Assembly (NCBI RefSeq): GCF_030814475.1
Contig: NZ_JAUSVF010000001.1
Location: forward strand, 1,013,001 to 1,077,000
Source: Pararhizobium capsulatum DSM 1112
Lineage (GTDB): Bacteria; Pseudomonadota; Alphaproteobacteria; Rhizobiales; Rhizobiaceae
Reading direction: 5' to 3'
DNA length: 64,000 bases
Shown: positions 33,297 to 42,216 of the stretch, piece by piece
How the letters are laid out: each line of letters begins with the position of its first letter
Numbering within the stretch: the first letter of the stretch is position 1
Position numbers and translations under genes: made by a program
The notes under the pieces: model-generated
The model's input: the letters and a program-made list of their open reading frames with translations, nothing else
Databases searched by the model: none
Told to the model about the DNA's origin: nothing

Positions 33297-34358
33297 ATGG
33301 CAATGCGAAGTTTCGGACGAATTCTTGCGATTGTGGCAATCGCGATGATGACCATTCTGACGGTGGTCGATCTGGCGGAAGCCCGTCGATCCGGCGGTGG
33401 CTTCGGCAGCCGTGGCACGCGCACGTTTTCTGCGCCGCCCGTTACCCGCACGGCGCCCAACAATGCCAATTCCATTGACCGCACGATGACGCCGCGACCG
33501 GACGGGCAGAGTGCAACCCAGCCCGGTACGAACCTGCCGGGCACGACACAGACCCGACCCGGCGCCCAGCGTCCCGGCGGCTTCTTCGGTGGCTTTGGCG
33601 GCTCGATGATCGGTGGCCTGATGATGGGCGGGCTGATCGGCATGATGCTGGGCAACGGCCTGGGCGGCGGCATCGGTTTCCTCGGCATGCTGCTGCAGGT
33701 TGCCCTGATTTTCGGCGCGATCACACTCGCCATGCGCTTCTTCAGACGTCGCCAGCAGCCGGCCTATTCGGCAGGCGGAGCTTCGCGTTCTATGCCCAAC
33801 ACTAGGCCCAACACGGGCCCAAGCGCTGGTCCGCTCTACCGCGAACCGGCGGCGGGCGGCGTGAACCCGGGCAAGCCATCGTTCAAGATTCCGCAGATTG
33901 GCGGCGGTTCTGCGGTGCCCAAGCGGGCCGCTGTGGGAGCCGATACCGATGAAATCGGCATCGGCGGAGAAGACCTTGATCACTTCGAGACAATGCTGAA
34001 GGATGTTCAGGCTGCCTATGGCGCCGAGGACTATGCGGCTCTGCGCCAGCTGACGACCCCCGAAGCAATGTCCTATCTTGCGGAGGAGTTGAGCGACAAC
34101 GCCACCAGCGGCCTGCGCAACGAGGTGCGCGACGTGCATCTGGTCCAGGGCGATGTCGCAGAGGCCTGGCGCGAAGACGATCGCGACTATGCAACGGTTG
34201 CCATGCGTTATGAGAGCATCGACGTCATGCGCGACCGCACGACGGGAAAGGTCGTCGAGGGTGATCCGGATAATCTGACCGAAGCGGTCGAACTGTGGAC
34301 ATTCGTTCGCCGGGGCGGGGGCGATTGGCAGGTCTCGGCAATCCAGGCCGCTGCCTGA
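33297..34358 (+). CDS. Tim44-domain membrane protein
   Basis: A 353-aa protein with an N-terminal signal or membrane helix (about 7-26), a Pro/Thr/Gly-rich region, a Gly/Met-rich hydrophobic segment (GLMMGGLIGMMLGNGLGGG then FLGMLLQVALIFGAITLAMR) forming one or two membrane helices, and a C-terminal Tim44-like domain from about 220 (DLDHFETMLKDVQAAYGAED, SYLAEELSDNA, VELWTFVRRGGGDWQVSAIQ). Bacterial Tim44-domain proteins are of uncertain role and are distinct from mitochondrial Tim44 function. The start ATG 33297 follows AGAGAG. A terminator lies at 34491. Confidence 0.85.
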   Translation: MAMRSFGRILAIVAIAMMTILTVVDLAEARRSGGGFGSRGTRTFSAPPVTRTAPNNANSIDRTMTPRPDGQSATQPGTNLPGTTQTRPGAQRPGGFFGGFGGSMIGGLMMGGLIGMMLGNGLGGGIGFLGMLLQVALIFGAITLAMRFFRRRQQPAYSAGGASRSMPNTRPNTGPSAGPLYREPAAGGVNPGKPSFKIPQIGGGSAVPKRAAVGADTDEIGIGGEDLDHFETMLKDVQAAYGAEDYAALRQLTTPEAMSYLAEELSDNATSGLRNEVRDVHLVQGDVAEAWREDDRDYATVAMRYESIDVMRDRTTGKVVEGDPDNLTEAVELWTFVRRGGGDWQVSAIQAAA

Positions 34359-34376
34359 ATGATCCTGCAAAAGTTT

Positions 34377-34479
34377 TAGAGTTTGTCAGGGAAAAGTGGG
34401 AACCGGTTTTCCCGAAAAGACAAACGGAAACAAAAGAATCTGGAGGATGTCTGGTTCAATCTGAACCAGACATCCTCCA
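34377..34479. repeat. RIME-like intergenic repeat, copy 2
   Basis: The first palindrome spans GTTTGTCAGGGAAAA to AAAAGACAAAC; the second is TGGAGGATGTCTGGTTCA-atc-TGAACCAGACATCCTCCA (34441-34479). It sits between the Tim44-domain gene and its terminator-like hairpin. Confidence 0.85.
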
Positions 34480-34490
34480 AGAACGGAACA

Positions 34491-34523
34491 GCCGGTGGGT
34501 TATTGCCCATCGGCTTTTCTTTT
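34491..34523 (+). terminator. Intrinsic terminator downstream of the Tim44-domain gene
   Basis: GCCGGTGGG and CCCATCGGC pair (one G-T) around TTATTG and are followed by TTTTCTTTT. Confidence 0.75.
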
Positions 34524-34653
34524 ACCTGCTGGAAGATTTTGTCTTGAACGCCGAAATGCTCAGTAGGGGCGGACCTTTGCCGAACCCGCCGGTGGTCGCG
34601 GATGAAGGGTTGGCCAAGCTCTCCGGGGTCAACAGGACTGAAAGCTCTCAGCT

Positions 34654-35715
34654 TCAGCTTGCCTTGGCATCCACCCAGGCGTGCCAGTCTTCCTCGCTGC
34701 CACGGAAGACGTTGAGGTCGATACGACCTTCGACGCCGTGGGAAAGGCCCGAGCCCGAATACTGCCAGAAAACCCATTTGCGGTTCGGGTAACGCTTGGA
34801 AGGATGGGCGGCGACCGAGCGCAGCCAGAACGGGTGGTTCGGGAATTCGCCGCTCAGATTGTCCTCGTAGAAATCCGGTGCCGTGTAGATGATCGGGCGT
34901 TGGCCGTAATGGGCCTCCAGCTTGTCCATGAAGACGCGCATCTTCTCCAGCACTGTGGCGCGGGACAGTCGGCGCTTGCAGCTGGATTCGCCGTTGTATT
35001 CCACGTCGATCACCGGGGGCAGGGCGCCCGCCTCGCGCGGCACGTTGCGGATGAACCAGTCGGCCTGTTCGCCGGCCGTGCGGCACCAGTAGAAGAAGTG
35101 ATAGGCGCCGCGCTTGATGCCGGCGTCCTTGGCCTTGCGCCAGTTTTTCATGAACATCGGATCGAGATGATCGCCGCCATCGGTCGCCTTGATAAAGGCG
35201 AAGTTGGCGCCCTGCGTGCGCAGTTTCACCCAATCGATATCACCCTGCCAGCGGGAAACATCGACGCCATGGACGGCGTGCCTGCGTGGCGAGGCCTTGC
35301 CGAAATTGATGGGATGGGCGTCGCGGAACCTTTGGCTATAGACCTGCAAACGGCCACCACGGCGCGGCTTGATGATCGCGGGCTCGGCCTCGATCTGGGG
35401 CACGTTCGGCGTCAACATGGCGACGGGGCGGTCTGCCGGAAGCGGCATGCCGGCGGTGCGATTGACGTCGGTGAATGCCTGCGGTTCCGGCATCTGGCCG
35501 GCCCAGGCCAGCACTTCCGGTTCGGGCTGCTGTTGCTGCGCCTGTGCAATGGCTTCGCCGACGGAGGCTGTCGGGATGACCGCCGGTACGATTGAATTCG
35601 TCGTTTCCTTGGATGTCGTCAGCCCGGCCGAAAGGCTTTCAGGGCCGGAGCTTGAGGTGCAAGCCGACAGAGCGACGCAGCCGAAAAAGAGTGCTGTGGC
35701 AGCCGAAAAACGCAT
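34654..35715 (-). CDS. GH25-family lysozyme lipoprotein
   Basis: A 353-aa protein. The N-terminus is a lipoprotein signal with lipobox VALSAC (Cys19). A Pro/Gln-rich linker follows (about 20-145), then a GH25 domain: HGVDVSRWQGDIDW (catalytic Asp), FAFIKATDGGDHLDP, AYHFFYWCR, VIDVEYNGE (catalytic Asp/Glu), PIIYTAPDFYED and WVFWQYSGSG. GH25 enzymes cut the peptidoglycan glycan chain between MurNAc and GlcNAc. Anchored in the envelope, it could remodel cell wall. It is convergent with the Tim44-domain gene and monocistronic. Confidence 0.9.
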   Translation of the reverse strand: MRFSAATALFFGCVALSACTSSSGPESLSAGLTTSKETTNSIVPAVIPTASVGEAIAQAQQQQPEPEVLAWAGQMPEPQAFTDVNRTAGMPLPADRPVAMLTPNVPQIEAEPAIIKPRRGGRLQVYSQRFRDAHPINFGKASPRRHAVHGVDVSRWQGDIDWVKLRTQGANFAFIKATDGGDHLDPMFMKNWRKAKDAGIKRGAYHFFYWCRTAGEQADWFIRNVPREAGALPPVIDVEYNGESSCKRRLSRATVLEKMRVFMDKLEAHYGQRPIIYTAPDFYEDNLSGEFPNHPFWLRSVAAHPSKRYPNRKWVFWQYSGSGLSHGVEGRIDLNVFRGSEEDWHAWVDAKAS

Positions 35716-35862
35716 GACAAACCCGTACGCAAAACAAGAACCGAGATCCAACCCTCGCCGCCGAATGCCCCTTTGGCGCGAATTGCTAACGGAGTTTTAC
35801 CAAAAAAGGCTGAATGCAATCTTTACAGCGTGGCGCGATCGCCACGCTCTTGTGGAATCTTC

Positions 35863-35893
35863 AAAAAAAAGCGGGCCGGGAAGACCCGCTTTT
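35863..35893 (-). terminator. Intrinsic terminator of the fad operon
   Basis: AAGCGGGTC and GGCCCGCTT pair (one G-T) on the minus strand and are followed by eight T, 24 bp after the fadB-like stop. Confidence 0.85.
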
Positions 35894-35916
35894 CCATTTG
35901 GTAATATATATGGCGT

Positions 35917-38127
35917 TTAGGCGGCAGCCTGTGTCGCGTAAGGATCGAACCGGCCGTAGAAGGTCTGGCCTTTTGCTGCCATGTCCTTGAGCAGTGCCGT
36001 TGGCTGGAAGTGCTCGCCATAGGCGGCCGCCAGCTTCTCGCAGAGGTCAAAGAAGGTCTTCACACCCATGCCATCGATGTAAGACAGCGTGCCACCCGTG
36101 TAGGGCGCGAAGCCGAAGCCGAGGATCGAGCCGACATCGGCCTCGCGCGGATCGGTGACGATGCCTTCCTCGACTGTACGGGCCGCCTCCAGCGCGATGG
36201 TGACGAGGAAGCGCTGCTTCAGCGTCTCGACGTCAAAGTTTTCCGCCGGCTTCTGCGGGAAGAGGTCCTTCAGGCCCGGCCACAGGAACTTCTTGGCGGG
36301 CTTTGCCGGATACTCGTAGAAGCCCTTGCCGTTCTTGCGGCCGCGGCGATCAAGATCGTCCACCAATTTGTTGATCAACGCCATGTGCTCAGGGTTGACG
36401 GAGGCCTCTCCGAGATCGGCGATCGAAGCCTTGAGGATTTTCTGGGAGAGGTCGATCGCCACTTCGTCGTTGAGCGACAGCGGGCCGACCGGCATGCCGG
36501 CCATCTTGGCGGCATTCTCGATCATCGCCGCCGGCACGCCTTCGATCAGCATGTCGTAGGCTTCGTGGATGTAGCGGAAGACGCAGCGGTTGACGTAGAA
36601 ACCTCTGGTATCGTTGACGACGATCGGCGTCTTCTTGATCGCCGCGACGAAATCGAGCGCTGCCGCCAGTGCCTTGTCGCCGCTTTCCTTGCCGAGGATC
36701 ACTTCCGTCAGCATCATCTTCTCGACCGGCGAGAAGAAGTGGATGCCGATGAACTGGTTCGGACGCTTCGAGTTCTTCGCAAGACCGGTGATCGGCAGCG
36801 TCGAGGTGTTGGAGGCGAAGATCGCATCCTCGCCGATGACGGCCTCGACCTTCTCGATCACATCCTTCTTGACCTGACGGTCTTCAAACACGGCCTCGAC
36901 GACGAGCTTCACGTCCTTCAGGTCGTTGTAGTCGGCGGACGGCGTGATCAGGGCGAGCAGGGCTTCGCCCTGTTCCTGCGTCATCCGTCCTTTACCGATC
37001 GAATCCTTGACCAGGCCTTCCGAATGGGTCTTGCCCTTGGTGGCCGCCTCGATATCGCGGTCGATCAAGGTGACCGGGATGCCTGCCGCTGCCGTCACAT
37101 AGGCGATCGAAGCGCCCATGAAGCCGGCGCCGACGACGCCAACGGTCTTCAGCTCCGTCTTCGGCACGCCGGCCGGGCGGCGCGCGCCCTTGCCGAGTTC
37201 CTGCATCGAGATGAACAGCGAGCGGATCATCGAGAAGGCTTCGGTCGTCTGCAGCACTTGGGTGAAATAGCGCTGCTCGACCTTGAGTCCGAGATCGATC
37301 GGCAGCTGCAGGCCTTCATAGACGCATTTCACGATGGCGAGCGCGCCGGGGAAGTTGCCGTTGGTTTCGCGGCGCAGGATGGCGGAGGCGGCCGGCCAGA
37401 GCTGGGCCGCAGCCGGCGTCCAGATGCCGCCGCCCGGCGCCTTGAAGCCCTTTTCATCCCAGGGCTGGACCGGCTTCAGGCCGTTCTTCAGCATCGCCTT
37501 GGCGGCATCGATCAGCTTGTCGGGATCGGCAAGCTCATGCACGAGACCCAGCGCCTTGGCGCGCTGCGGCGTCAGCGACGAGCCGGTGGTCATCATCTGC
37601 AGGGCATCCTGCGCATTGGTGAGGCGCGGAACGCGCTGCGTGCCGCCGGCGCCGGGGAAGATGCCGACCTTGACTTCCGGCAGCGCAATCTTGACCGACT
37701 TGGAATTCGAGGCAACGCGGCCGTGGCAGGCAAGCGAGAGTTCAAAAGCACCGCCCATGCAGGTGCCGTTGATTGCCGAGACCCAGGGCTTGCCGGAGGT
37801 TTCCAGCTTGCGGAAGAGACCGGTCATCTGGCCGCAGAGGTCGAACAGTTTTTGCGCGGCGCCCTCCGGATCGCGGGCCTTCTCTTCGTTGTAGAAGGTA
37901 AACATGCCCTTGATCATCGAAAGATCGGCACCGCCGGAGAAGGTGGACTTGCCGGATGTGACGACCACGCCCTTGATCGCGGCATCGGCAACCGTCTGGT
38001 CGACGATGGCATCGAGTTCCTTCAGGACATCGGCCGTGAACACGTTCATCGACTTGTCCGGCATGTTCCAGGTGACGAGCGCAATGCCGTCGGCGTCGGT
38101 TTCGACGGTGAAATTTGTGTAGCTCAT
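35917..38127 (-). CDS. fadB: Trifunctional-type enoyl-CoA hydratase / 3-hydroxyacyl-CoA dehydrogenase
   Basis: A 736-aa fusion enzyme. The N-terminal crotonase half (1-290) has the oxyanion-hole GTCMGGAFELSLACHGRV and the acidic catalytic region PEVKVGIFPGAGGTQR. The dehydrogenase half starts with VGVVGAGFMGASIAYVTAAA (NAD site), then FASNTSTLPITGLA and FIGIHFFSPVEKM, and ends with two 3HCDH C-terminal domains. It performs the second and third steps of beta-oxidation. It lies 17 bp after the thiolase gene and is the last gene of the unit. The fadJ subfamily is an alternative name. Confidence 0.94.
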   Translation of the reverse strand: MSYTNFTVETDADGIALVTWNMPDKSMNVFTADVLKELDAIVDQTVADAAIKGVVVTSGKSTFSGGADLSMIKGMFTFYNEEKARDPEGAAQKLFDLCGQMTGLFRKLETSGKPWVSAINGTCMGGAFELSLACHGRVASNSKSVKIALPEVKVGIFPGAGGTQRVPRLTNAQDALQMMTTGSSLTPQRAKALGLVHELADPDKLIDAAKAMLKNGLKPVQPWDEKGFKAPGGGIWTPAAAQLWPAASAILRRETNGNFPGALAIVKCVYEGLQLPIDLGLKVEQRYFTQVLQTTEAFSMIRSLFISMQELGKGARRPAGVPKTELKTVGVVGAGFMGASIAYVTAAAGIPVTLIDRDIEAATKGKTHSEGLVKDSIGKGRMTQEQGEALLALITPSADYNDLKDVKLVVEAVFEDRQVKKDVIEKVEAVIGEDAIFASNTSTLPITGLAKNSKRPNQFIGIHFFSPVEKMMLTEVILGKESGDKALAAALDFVAAIKKTPIVVNDTRGFYVNRCVFRYIHEAYDMLIEGVPAAMIENAAKMAGMPVGPLSLNDEVAIDLSQKILKASIADLGEASVNPEHMALINKLVDDLDRRGRKNGKGFYEYPAKPAKKFLWPGLKDLFPQKPAENFDVETLKQRFLVTIALEAARTVEEGIVTDPREADVGSILGFGFAPYTGGTLSYIDGMGVKTFFDLCEKLAAAYGEHFQPTALLKDMAAKGQTFYGRFDPYATQAAA

Positions 38128-38144
38128 GTCTCTCTCCCGAAATC

Positions 38145-39353
38145 TTAGACGCGTTCGATAATCGTCGCGGTGCCCATGCCGGCGCCTATGCAGAGCGTGA
38201 CCAGCGCGGTCTTGAGGTCGCGCCGCTCCAGTTCGTCCAGCACCGTGCCGAGGATCATCGCACCGGTCGCGCCGAGCGGATGGCCCATGGCGATCGCGCC
38301 GCCATTGACGTTGATCTTGTCATGCGGAATGTCGAAAGCCTGCATGTAGCGCAGGACGACAGCGGCAAAGGCTTCGTTGAGTTCGAACAGATCGATGTCG
38401 GCAAGCGACATGCCGGAGCGCTTCAGGAGCTTTTCGGTGACATCGACCGGGCCGGTCAGCATGAGGGCCGGATCGGAGCCGATATTGGCGAAGGCCTTGA
38501 TGCGGGCGCGGGGCTTCAGCCCCATGCTCTCGCCACCCGCCCTGGAGCCGAGCAGCACGCCGGCCGCACCATCGACGATGCCGGAGGAATTGCCGGCATG
38601 GTGGACGTAGTTGATCCGCTCGATTTCCGGATGCGCCTGGATGCCAACGGCCTCGAAGCCGCCCATCTCGCCGGGCATCTGGAAGGAGGCGTTGAGCGAA
38701 GCAAGGTTCTGCATCGTCGTGGTCGGACGCATATGCTCGTCCTTGGCGAGGATGACGATGCCGTTCTGGTCCTTTACCGGAACGACGGACCTGTCGAAAT
38801 AGCCATTGTCCCAGGAATGGCCGGCGCGCTTCTGGCTTTCCACGGCATAGGCATCGACGTCATCGCGAGAGAAGCCGTACTTCGTGGCGATCAGGTCGGC
38901 CGAAACACCTTGCGGCATGAAGTAGCCGGGGAAGTTGACGGAGGGGTCCATGTACCAGGCACCGCCGGACATGCCCATGCCGACACGCGACATGCTTTCC
39001 ACGCCACCAGCGATGACGATATCATCCGCCCCTTGCGCGATCTTGCCGGCTGCGAAATTGACGGCATCGAGACCCGAGGCGCAGAAGCGCGAAATCTGCA
39101 TGCCCGGTGCCTTGTTGGAATAGCCGGCCTCGAAGGCTGCAGCCTTCGGAATGACCGCGCCGGCTTCGAACACCGGATCGACGCAACCCATGATGATGTC
39201 GTCAACGGTCGAGGTGTCGAGCCCGTTGCGATCACGTAGTGCTTCCAGCACCTTGGCGGCAAGGCGAGGGGTTGGCACTTCATGCAGCGCTCCGTCCTTC
39301 CTGCCCCGCCCGCGCGGCGTGCGCACGTGGTCGTAAATGAAGACTTCGGTCAT
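38145..39353 (-). CDS. fadA: Acetyl-CoA C-acyltransferase (thiolase) of beta-oxidation
   Basis: A 402-aa thiolase. The acyl-accepting Cys is in [18 protein letters not shown] (about residue 90), the His motif is [20 protein letters not shown], and the second catalytic Cys is in [13 protein letters not shown]. It cleaves 3-ketoacyl-CoA, working with FadB, to which it is adjacent. A MazEF-type module lies between it and the acyl-CoA dehydrogenase upstream. Confidence 0.94.
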   Translation of the reverse strand: MTEVFIYDHVRTPRGRGRKDGALHEVPTPRLAAKVLEALRDRNGLDTSTVDDIIMGCVDPVFEAGAVIPKAAAFEAGYSNKAPGMQISRFCASGLDAVNFAAGKIAQGADDIVIAGGVESMSRVGMGMSGGAWYMDPSVNFPGYFMPQGVSADLIATKYGFSRDDVDAYAVESQKRAGHSWDNGYFDRSVVPVKDQNGIVILAKDEHMRPTTTMQNLASLNASFQMPGEMGGFEAVGIQAHPEIERINYVHHAGNSSGIVDGAAGVLLGSRAGGESMGLKPRARIKAFANIGSDPALMLTGPVDVTEKLLKRSGMSLADIDLFELNEAFAAVVLRYMQAFDIPHDKINVNGGAIAMGHPLGATGAMILGTVLDELERRDLKTALVTLCIGAGMGTATIIERV

Positions 39354-39395
39354 TGTGTCATCTCCCTTGCCGGCATTGCGCCGGTATGTCTAATT

Positions 39396-39725
39396 TTATT
39401 CGAAGAATGTGCTGACGCGGGCCAGCACATCATCGATTATGAAGTCGGGTACTTTCTCGATATAGCGGGCGCCACGCGCCTTCAGATCGATTGCCCGTAA
39501 CTGGTTGCAGAGCACTACACCGGCGCTTTGCGTTCCCGCGCCGCTCAACGAGACGGTCACACCCTGAAACCGGGCGAACTGGCCACCCGACGTAATCGGC
39601 ACGATGACGGGGGTTCCCAGCGCGTTGAAGCGCTTTTCGGTGATAATGAGGACATAGCGGGCTTTCGCCTGTTCCCGACCGCGTGTCGGTTCGAGATCAA
39701 CATGCCAGATTTCTCCTCGGTCCAT
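39396..39725 (-). CDS. mazF: MazF/PemK-type toxin
   Basis: A 109-aa protein with the PemK/MazF beta-barrel signatures: MDRGEIWHVDLEPTRGREQ, then RYVLIITEKRFNALGTPVIV and GVVLCNQLRAIDLKARGARY. The Arg and Thr/Ser of the endoribonuclease site are in these segments. MazF toxins cleave RNA at short sequences; the target here is unknown. Its ATG lies within the end of the antitoxin gene (overlap of one base), a usual antitoxin-first arrangement. Confidence 0.9.
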   Translation of the reverse strand: MDRGEIWHVDLEPTRGREQAKARYVLIITEKRFNALGTPVIVPITSGGQFARFQGVTVSLSGAGTQSAGVVLCNQLRAIDLKARGARYIEKVPDFIIDDVLARVSTFFE

Positions 39726-39982
39726 TAGATGATCTCGCGGCCCACGGGAGGATCATTAAGCCAGAGGATGTCTTCCTCCGTCATCGGCGCCTCAAGGTCA
39801 CATTGCGCCAGAAGTTCATCGAGTGTGTACTTCGGGCGCGTCCTTGGCACGGCCACAAGACGTCCATCCTCGATTGTCACCTCGAGCTTGGAATTCGCCG
39901 CAAGTCCCAGAGTATCCAGAAGCGGCTTCGGAATGGCCATCATCACCGAACCACCCACATTGCGTAATGTCGATACAGCCAT
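39725..39982 (-). CDS. mazE: MazE/AbrB-type antitoxin
   Basis: An 85-aa protein. The first 50 residues are a SpoVT/AbrB swapped-hairpin DNA-binding domain (NVGGSVMMAIPKPLLDTLGL, then NSKLEVTIEDGRLVAVP), and the acidic tail (about 55-85, CDLEAPMTEEDILWLND) should wrap the toxin. AAGGAGAT lies before the ATG at 39982. A perfect 28-bp palindrome 14 bp upstream is the probable autoregulatory operator. Confidence 0.9.
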   Translation of the reverse strand: MAVSTLRNVGGSVMMAIPKPLLDTLGLAANSKLEVTIEDGRLVAVPRTRPKYTLDELLAQCDLEAPMTEEDILWLNDPPVGREII

Positions 39983-39995
39983 TTCGATCTCCTTC

Positions 39996-40023
39996 GGAAA
40001 GTTATATCAATATATAACTTTCC
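39996..40023 (-). promoter_or_regulatory. Perfect palindromic operator of the mazEF-type module
   Basis: GGAAAGTTATAT-CAAT-ATATAACTTTCC has perfect 12-bp arms and is the most AT-rich segment of the surrounding 6 kb. It lies 14 bp upstream of the antitoxin start and 18 bp after the acyl-CoA dehydrogenase stop. AbrB-type antitoxins usually bind such sites. Confidence 0.8.
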
Positions 40024-40040
40024 TTGGGGTTTGTCCAAAC

Positions 40041-41837
40041 TCAGAACGCGGCAGCGTCCAATGCCATCACCGTATCCGCACCAGCCTCGATGCGAGCCTT
40101 GCGCAGCGTCGTTTCCGGCAGGATGCGTTCCATGAAGAATTTTGCCGTCACCAGCTTGTTCTTTAGGTAATCGGCACGCCCCGTATCGCCGCCGGCAAGC
40201 GCATCTTCCGCGGCCTTGGCAATCTTCGCCCACATGTAGCCGAGCACGACGAGGCCCGAGAGGTGCATATAGTCCGTGGAACCGGCGCCGGCGTTGTCGG
40301 GTTTGGCCATCGCGTTCGACATAAACCACATGGTCGCTGCCTGCAGGTCGTTCAAGCCCTTCTTCAGCGCCTTGGTATAAACCGCCAGCTTTTCGTCGGC
40401 GCGGTTTTCCTCGCAGAAATCGCCGACTTCCTTGAACAGCGCCATGACGGCGCGGCCGCCGTTGAGGCCGAGCTTGCGGCCGACGAGGTCGAGCGCCTGG
40501 ATACCGTTGGCACCTTCATAGATCATGGCAATGCGCGCATCACGTACATACTGGCTCATGCCGTGTTCTTCGATGTAGCCATGACCGCCGAAGACCTGCT
40601 GGGCCATCACGGCATGGTCGAAGCCCTTGTCGGTCATGACGCCCTTGAGAATCGGCGTCATCAGGCCGAGGATATCGTCGGCTGCCTGCCGGTCCTTCTC
40701 GTTGTCACCGCGATGGGCGATGTCGGATTTCAGCGCCGTCCAGAGGGTGAAGGCGCGGCCGGCTTCGTTGAACGCCTTGATCGTCATCAGCGTCCGGCGG
40801 ATGTCGGGATGCACGATGATCGGATCGGCTTGTCTGTCCGGTTCCTTGGCACCGGACAGCGAGCGACCCTGAATGCGCTCGCGGGCATAATTCGCGGCAT
40901 TCTGATAGGCGACTTCGGCAACCGAAAGACCTTGAAGGCCGACGCCGAGGCGGGCTTCGTTCATCATCACGAACATGGCGTTAAGGCCCTTGTTCTCCGT
41001 GCCGATGAGATAGCCGGTGGCATCATCATAGTTCATGACGCAAGTCGAGTTGCCGTGGATGCCCATCTTGTGCTCGATTGCACCGCAGGTGACGGTGTTG
41101 CGGCTCCCAAGCGAACCGTCTTCCTCGACCATGAACTTCGGCACGATGAACAGGGAAATACCCTTCACCCCTTCCGGCGCGCCTTCGATGCGCGCGAGAA
41201 CCAGATGCACGATGTTATCGGACATGTCGTGTTCGCCGGCGGAGATGAAGATCTTCTGGCCGGAAATCCTGTAGGAGCCATCGCCCTGCGGAACGGCCTT
41301 TGATCGCAGCAGGCCGAGGTCGGTGCCGCAATGGGGCTCCGTCAGGTTCATGGTGCCGGTCCAGGTGCCATCGACCATCTTCGGCAGATAGGTGGCCTTC
41401 TGCACGTCGGAACCGTGAACGAGGATCGCGGCGATCGCGCCCTGCGTCAGGCCCGGATACATGGTCAGCGCCATGTTGGCCGACGACATATATTCGCCGA
41501 CGGCGGTATGCAGCGTGTAGGGCAGGCCCTGGCCGCCGAATTCTTCCGGAATGGAAAGACCGAGCCAGCCGCCTTCGCGGTAGAGATCGAAGGCCTGCTT
41601 GTAGCCCTTCGGCGTCGTGACCGTCGCGTCGTCGTTGCGCTTGCAGCCTTCCTGGTCGCCGGAAAGGTTGACGGGGAACATCACTTCTTCCGCAAGCTTG
41701 GCAGCCTCGCCGACGATCGCTTCGATCATGTCGGGGGTTGCATCGGCAAAGCCGGGAAGATTGTTGTAGCGCTCGATGCCGAGCACGTCGTTCAGGATGA
41801 AGAGGGTATCTTCGACCGGGGCCTTGTAGATGGGCAT
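40041..41837 (-). CDS. Acyl-CoA dehydrogenase with C-terminal extension
   Basis: A 598-aa acyl-CoA dehydrogenase of the long type. Landmarks are [40 protein letters not shown] (FAD and substrate loop), [20 protein letters not shown], the FAD-binding [20 protein letters not shown] and [17 protein letters not shown]; a four-helix C-terminal domain follows. It catalyses the first oxidation of beta-oxidation. A 24-bp palindromic operator lies 70 bp upstream. It probably belongs with fadA and fadB, with a toxin-antitoxin module inserted after it. Confidence 0.93.
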   Translation of the reverse strand: MPIYKAPVEDTLFILNDVLGIERYNNLPGFADATPDMIEAIVGEAAKLAEEVMFPVNLSGDQEGCKRNDDATVTTPKGYKQAFDLYREGGWLGLSIPEEFGGQGLPYTLHTAVGEYMSSANMALTMYPGLTQGAIAAILVHGSDVQKATYLPKMVDGTWTGTMNLTEPHCGTDLGLLRSKAVPQGDGSYRISGQKIFISAGEHDMSDNIVHLVLARIEGAPEGVKGISLFIVPKFMVEEDGSLGSRNTVTCGAIEHKMGIHGNSTCVMNYDDATGYLIGTENKGLNAMFVMMNEARLGVGLQGLSVAEVAYQNAANYARERIQGRSLSGAKEPDRQADPIIVHPDIRRTLMTIKAFNEAGRAFTLWTALKSDIAHRGDNEKDRQAADDILGLMTPILKGVMTDKGFDHAVMAQQVFGGHGYIEEHGMSQYVRDARIAMIYEGANGIQALDLVGRKLGLNGGRAVMALFKEVGDFCEENRADEKLAVYTKALKKGLNDLQAATMWFMSNAMAKPDNAGAGSTDYMHLSGLVVLGYMWAKIAKAAEDALAGGDTGRADYLKNKLVTAKFFMERILPETTLRKARIEAGADTVMALDAAAF

Positions 41838-41906
41838 GTCTGTTCGTTCCTCGCCTGCAAATCCGAATGGGGTTTCCTCATAACCGTGGCCAGCATGTTA
41901 CAAAAC

Positions 41907-41930
41907 TTTGACGTTTGCGTAAACGTCAAA
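41907..41930. promoter_or_regulatory. Perfect 24-bp palindromic operator upstream of the acyl-CoA dehydrogenase
   Basis: TTTGACGTTT-GCGT-AAACGTCAAA has perfect 10-bp arms. Its first 20 bases recur before the oxidoreductase gene at 11796. See that entry for the likely regulator class. Confidence 0.75.
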
Positions 41931-42216
41931 AAAAGCGGGTCATGAAGTTTGCGCCGATTGCGCGCGTGAAACGACGCTGACGGCAGCCTCCTGGCCTCCG
42001 ACGATAGAATGCGACCAAATCGTTAAAATTTTTCCGCGGCGGTTAACGGGTTATTTACCACGTTTCGCGAAAGTGCGTGGTGAAACGGTCAATGCTGCTC
42101 AAGTCCTGTCTTCGCGTCGTCGCAGTCTTGTCCGGATCGGCAGCCGACCGGCATGGCGCAGATCGCCAGTCCAAAAAGGTGACCGATCATGGCCGATGGA
42201 AGAGGCGAAGATTAAG
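41931..42216. other. Promoter region upstream of the podJ-like gene
   Basis: About 290 bp without a supported gene. GGTTAACGGGTTATTTACC near 42042-42060 resembles a CtrA site (TTAA-N7-TTAA with one mismatch). The frame of the podJ-like gene stays open up to 42073, so a longer N-terminus cannot be excluded. Confidence 0.4.

Noticed and set aside
36010..38148. Long open frame on the plus strand opposite fadB (712 codons)
   Set aside because: It is the antisense of a GC-rich, well-conserved gene; its translation is low-complexity Arg/His/Asp-rich with no family resemblance. Similar antisense frames opposite pstB-pstA, pstC and bphP were rejected for the same reason.
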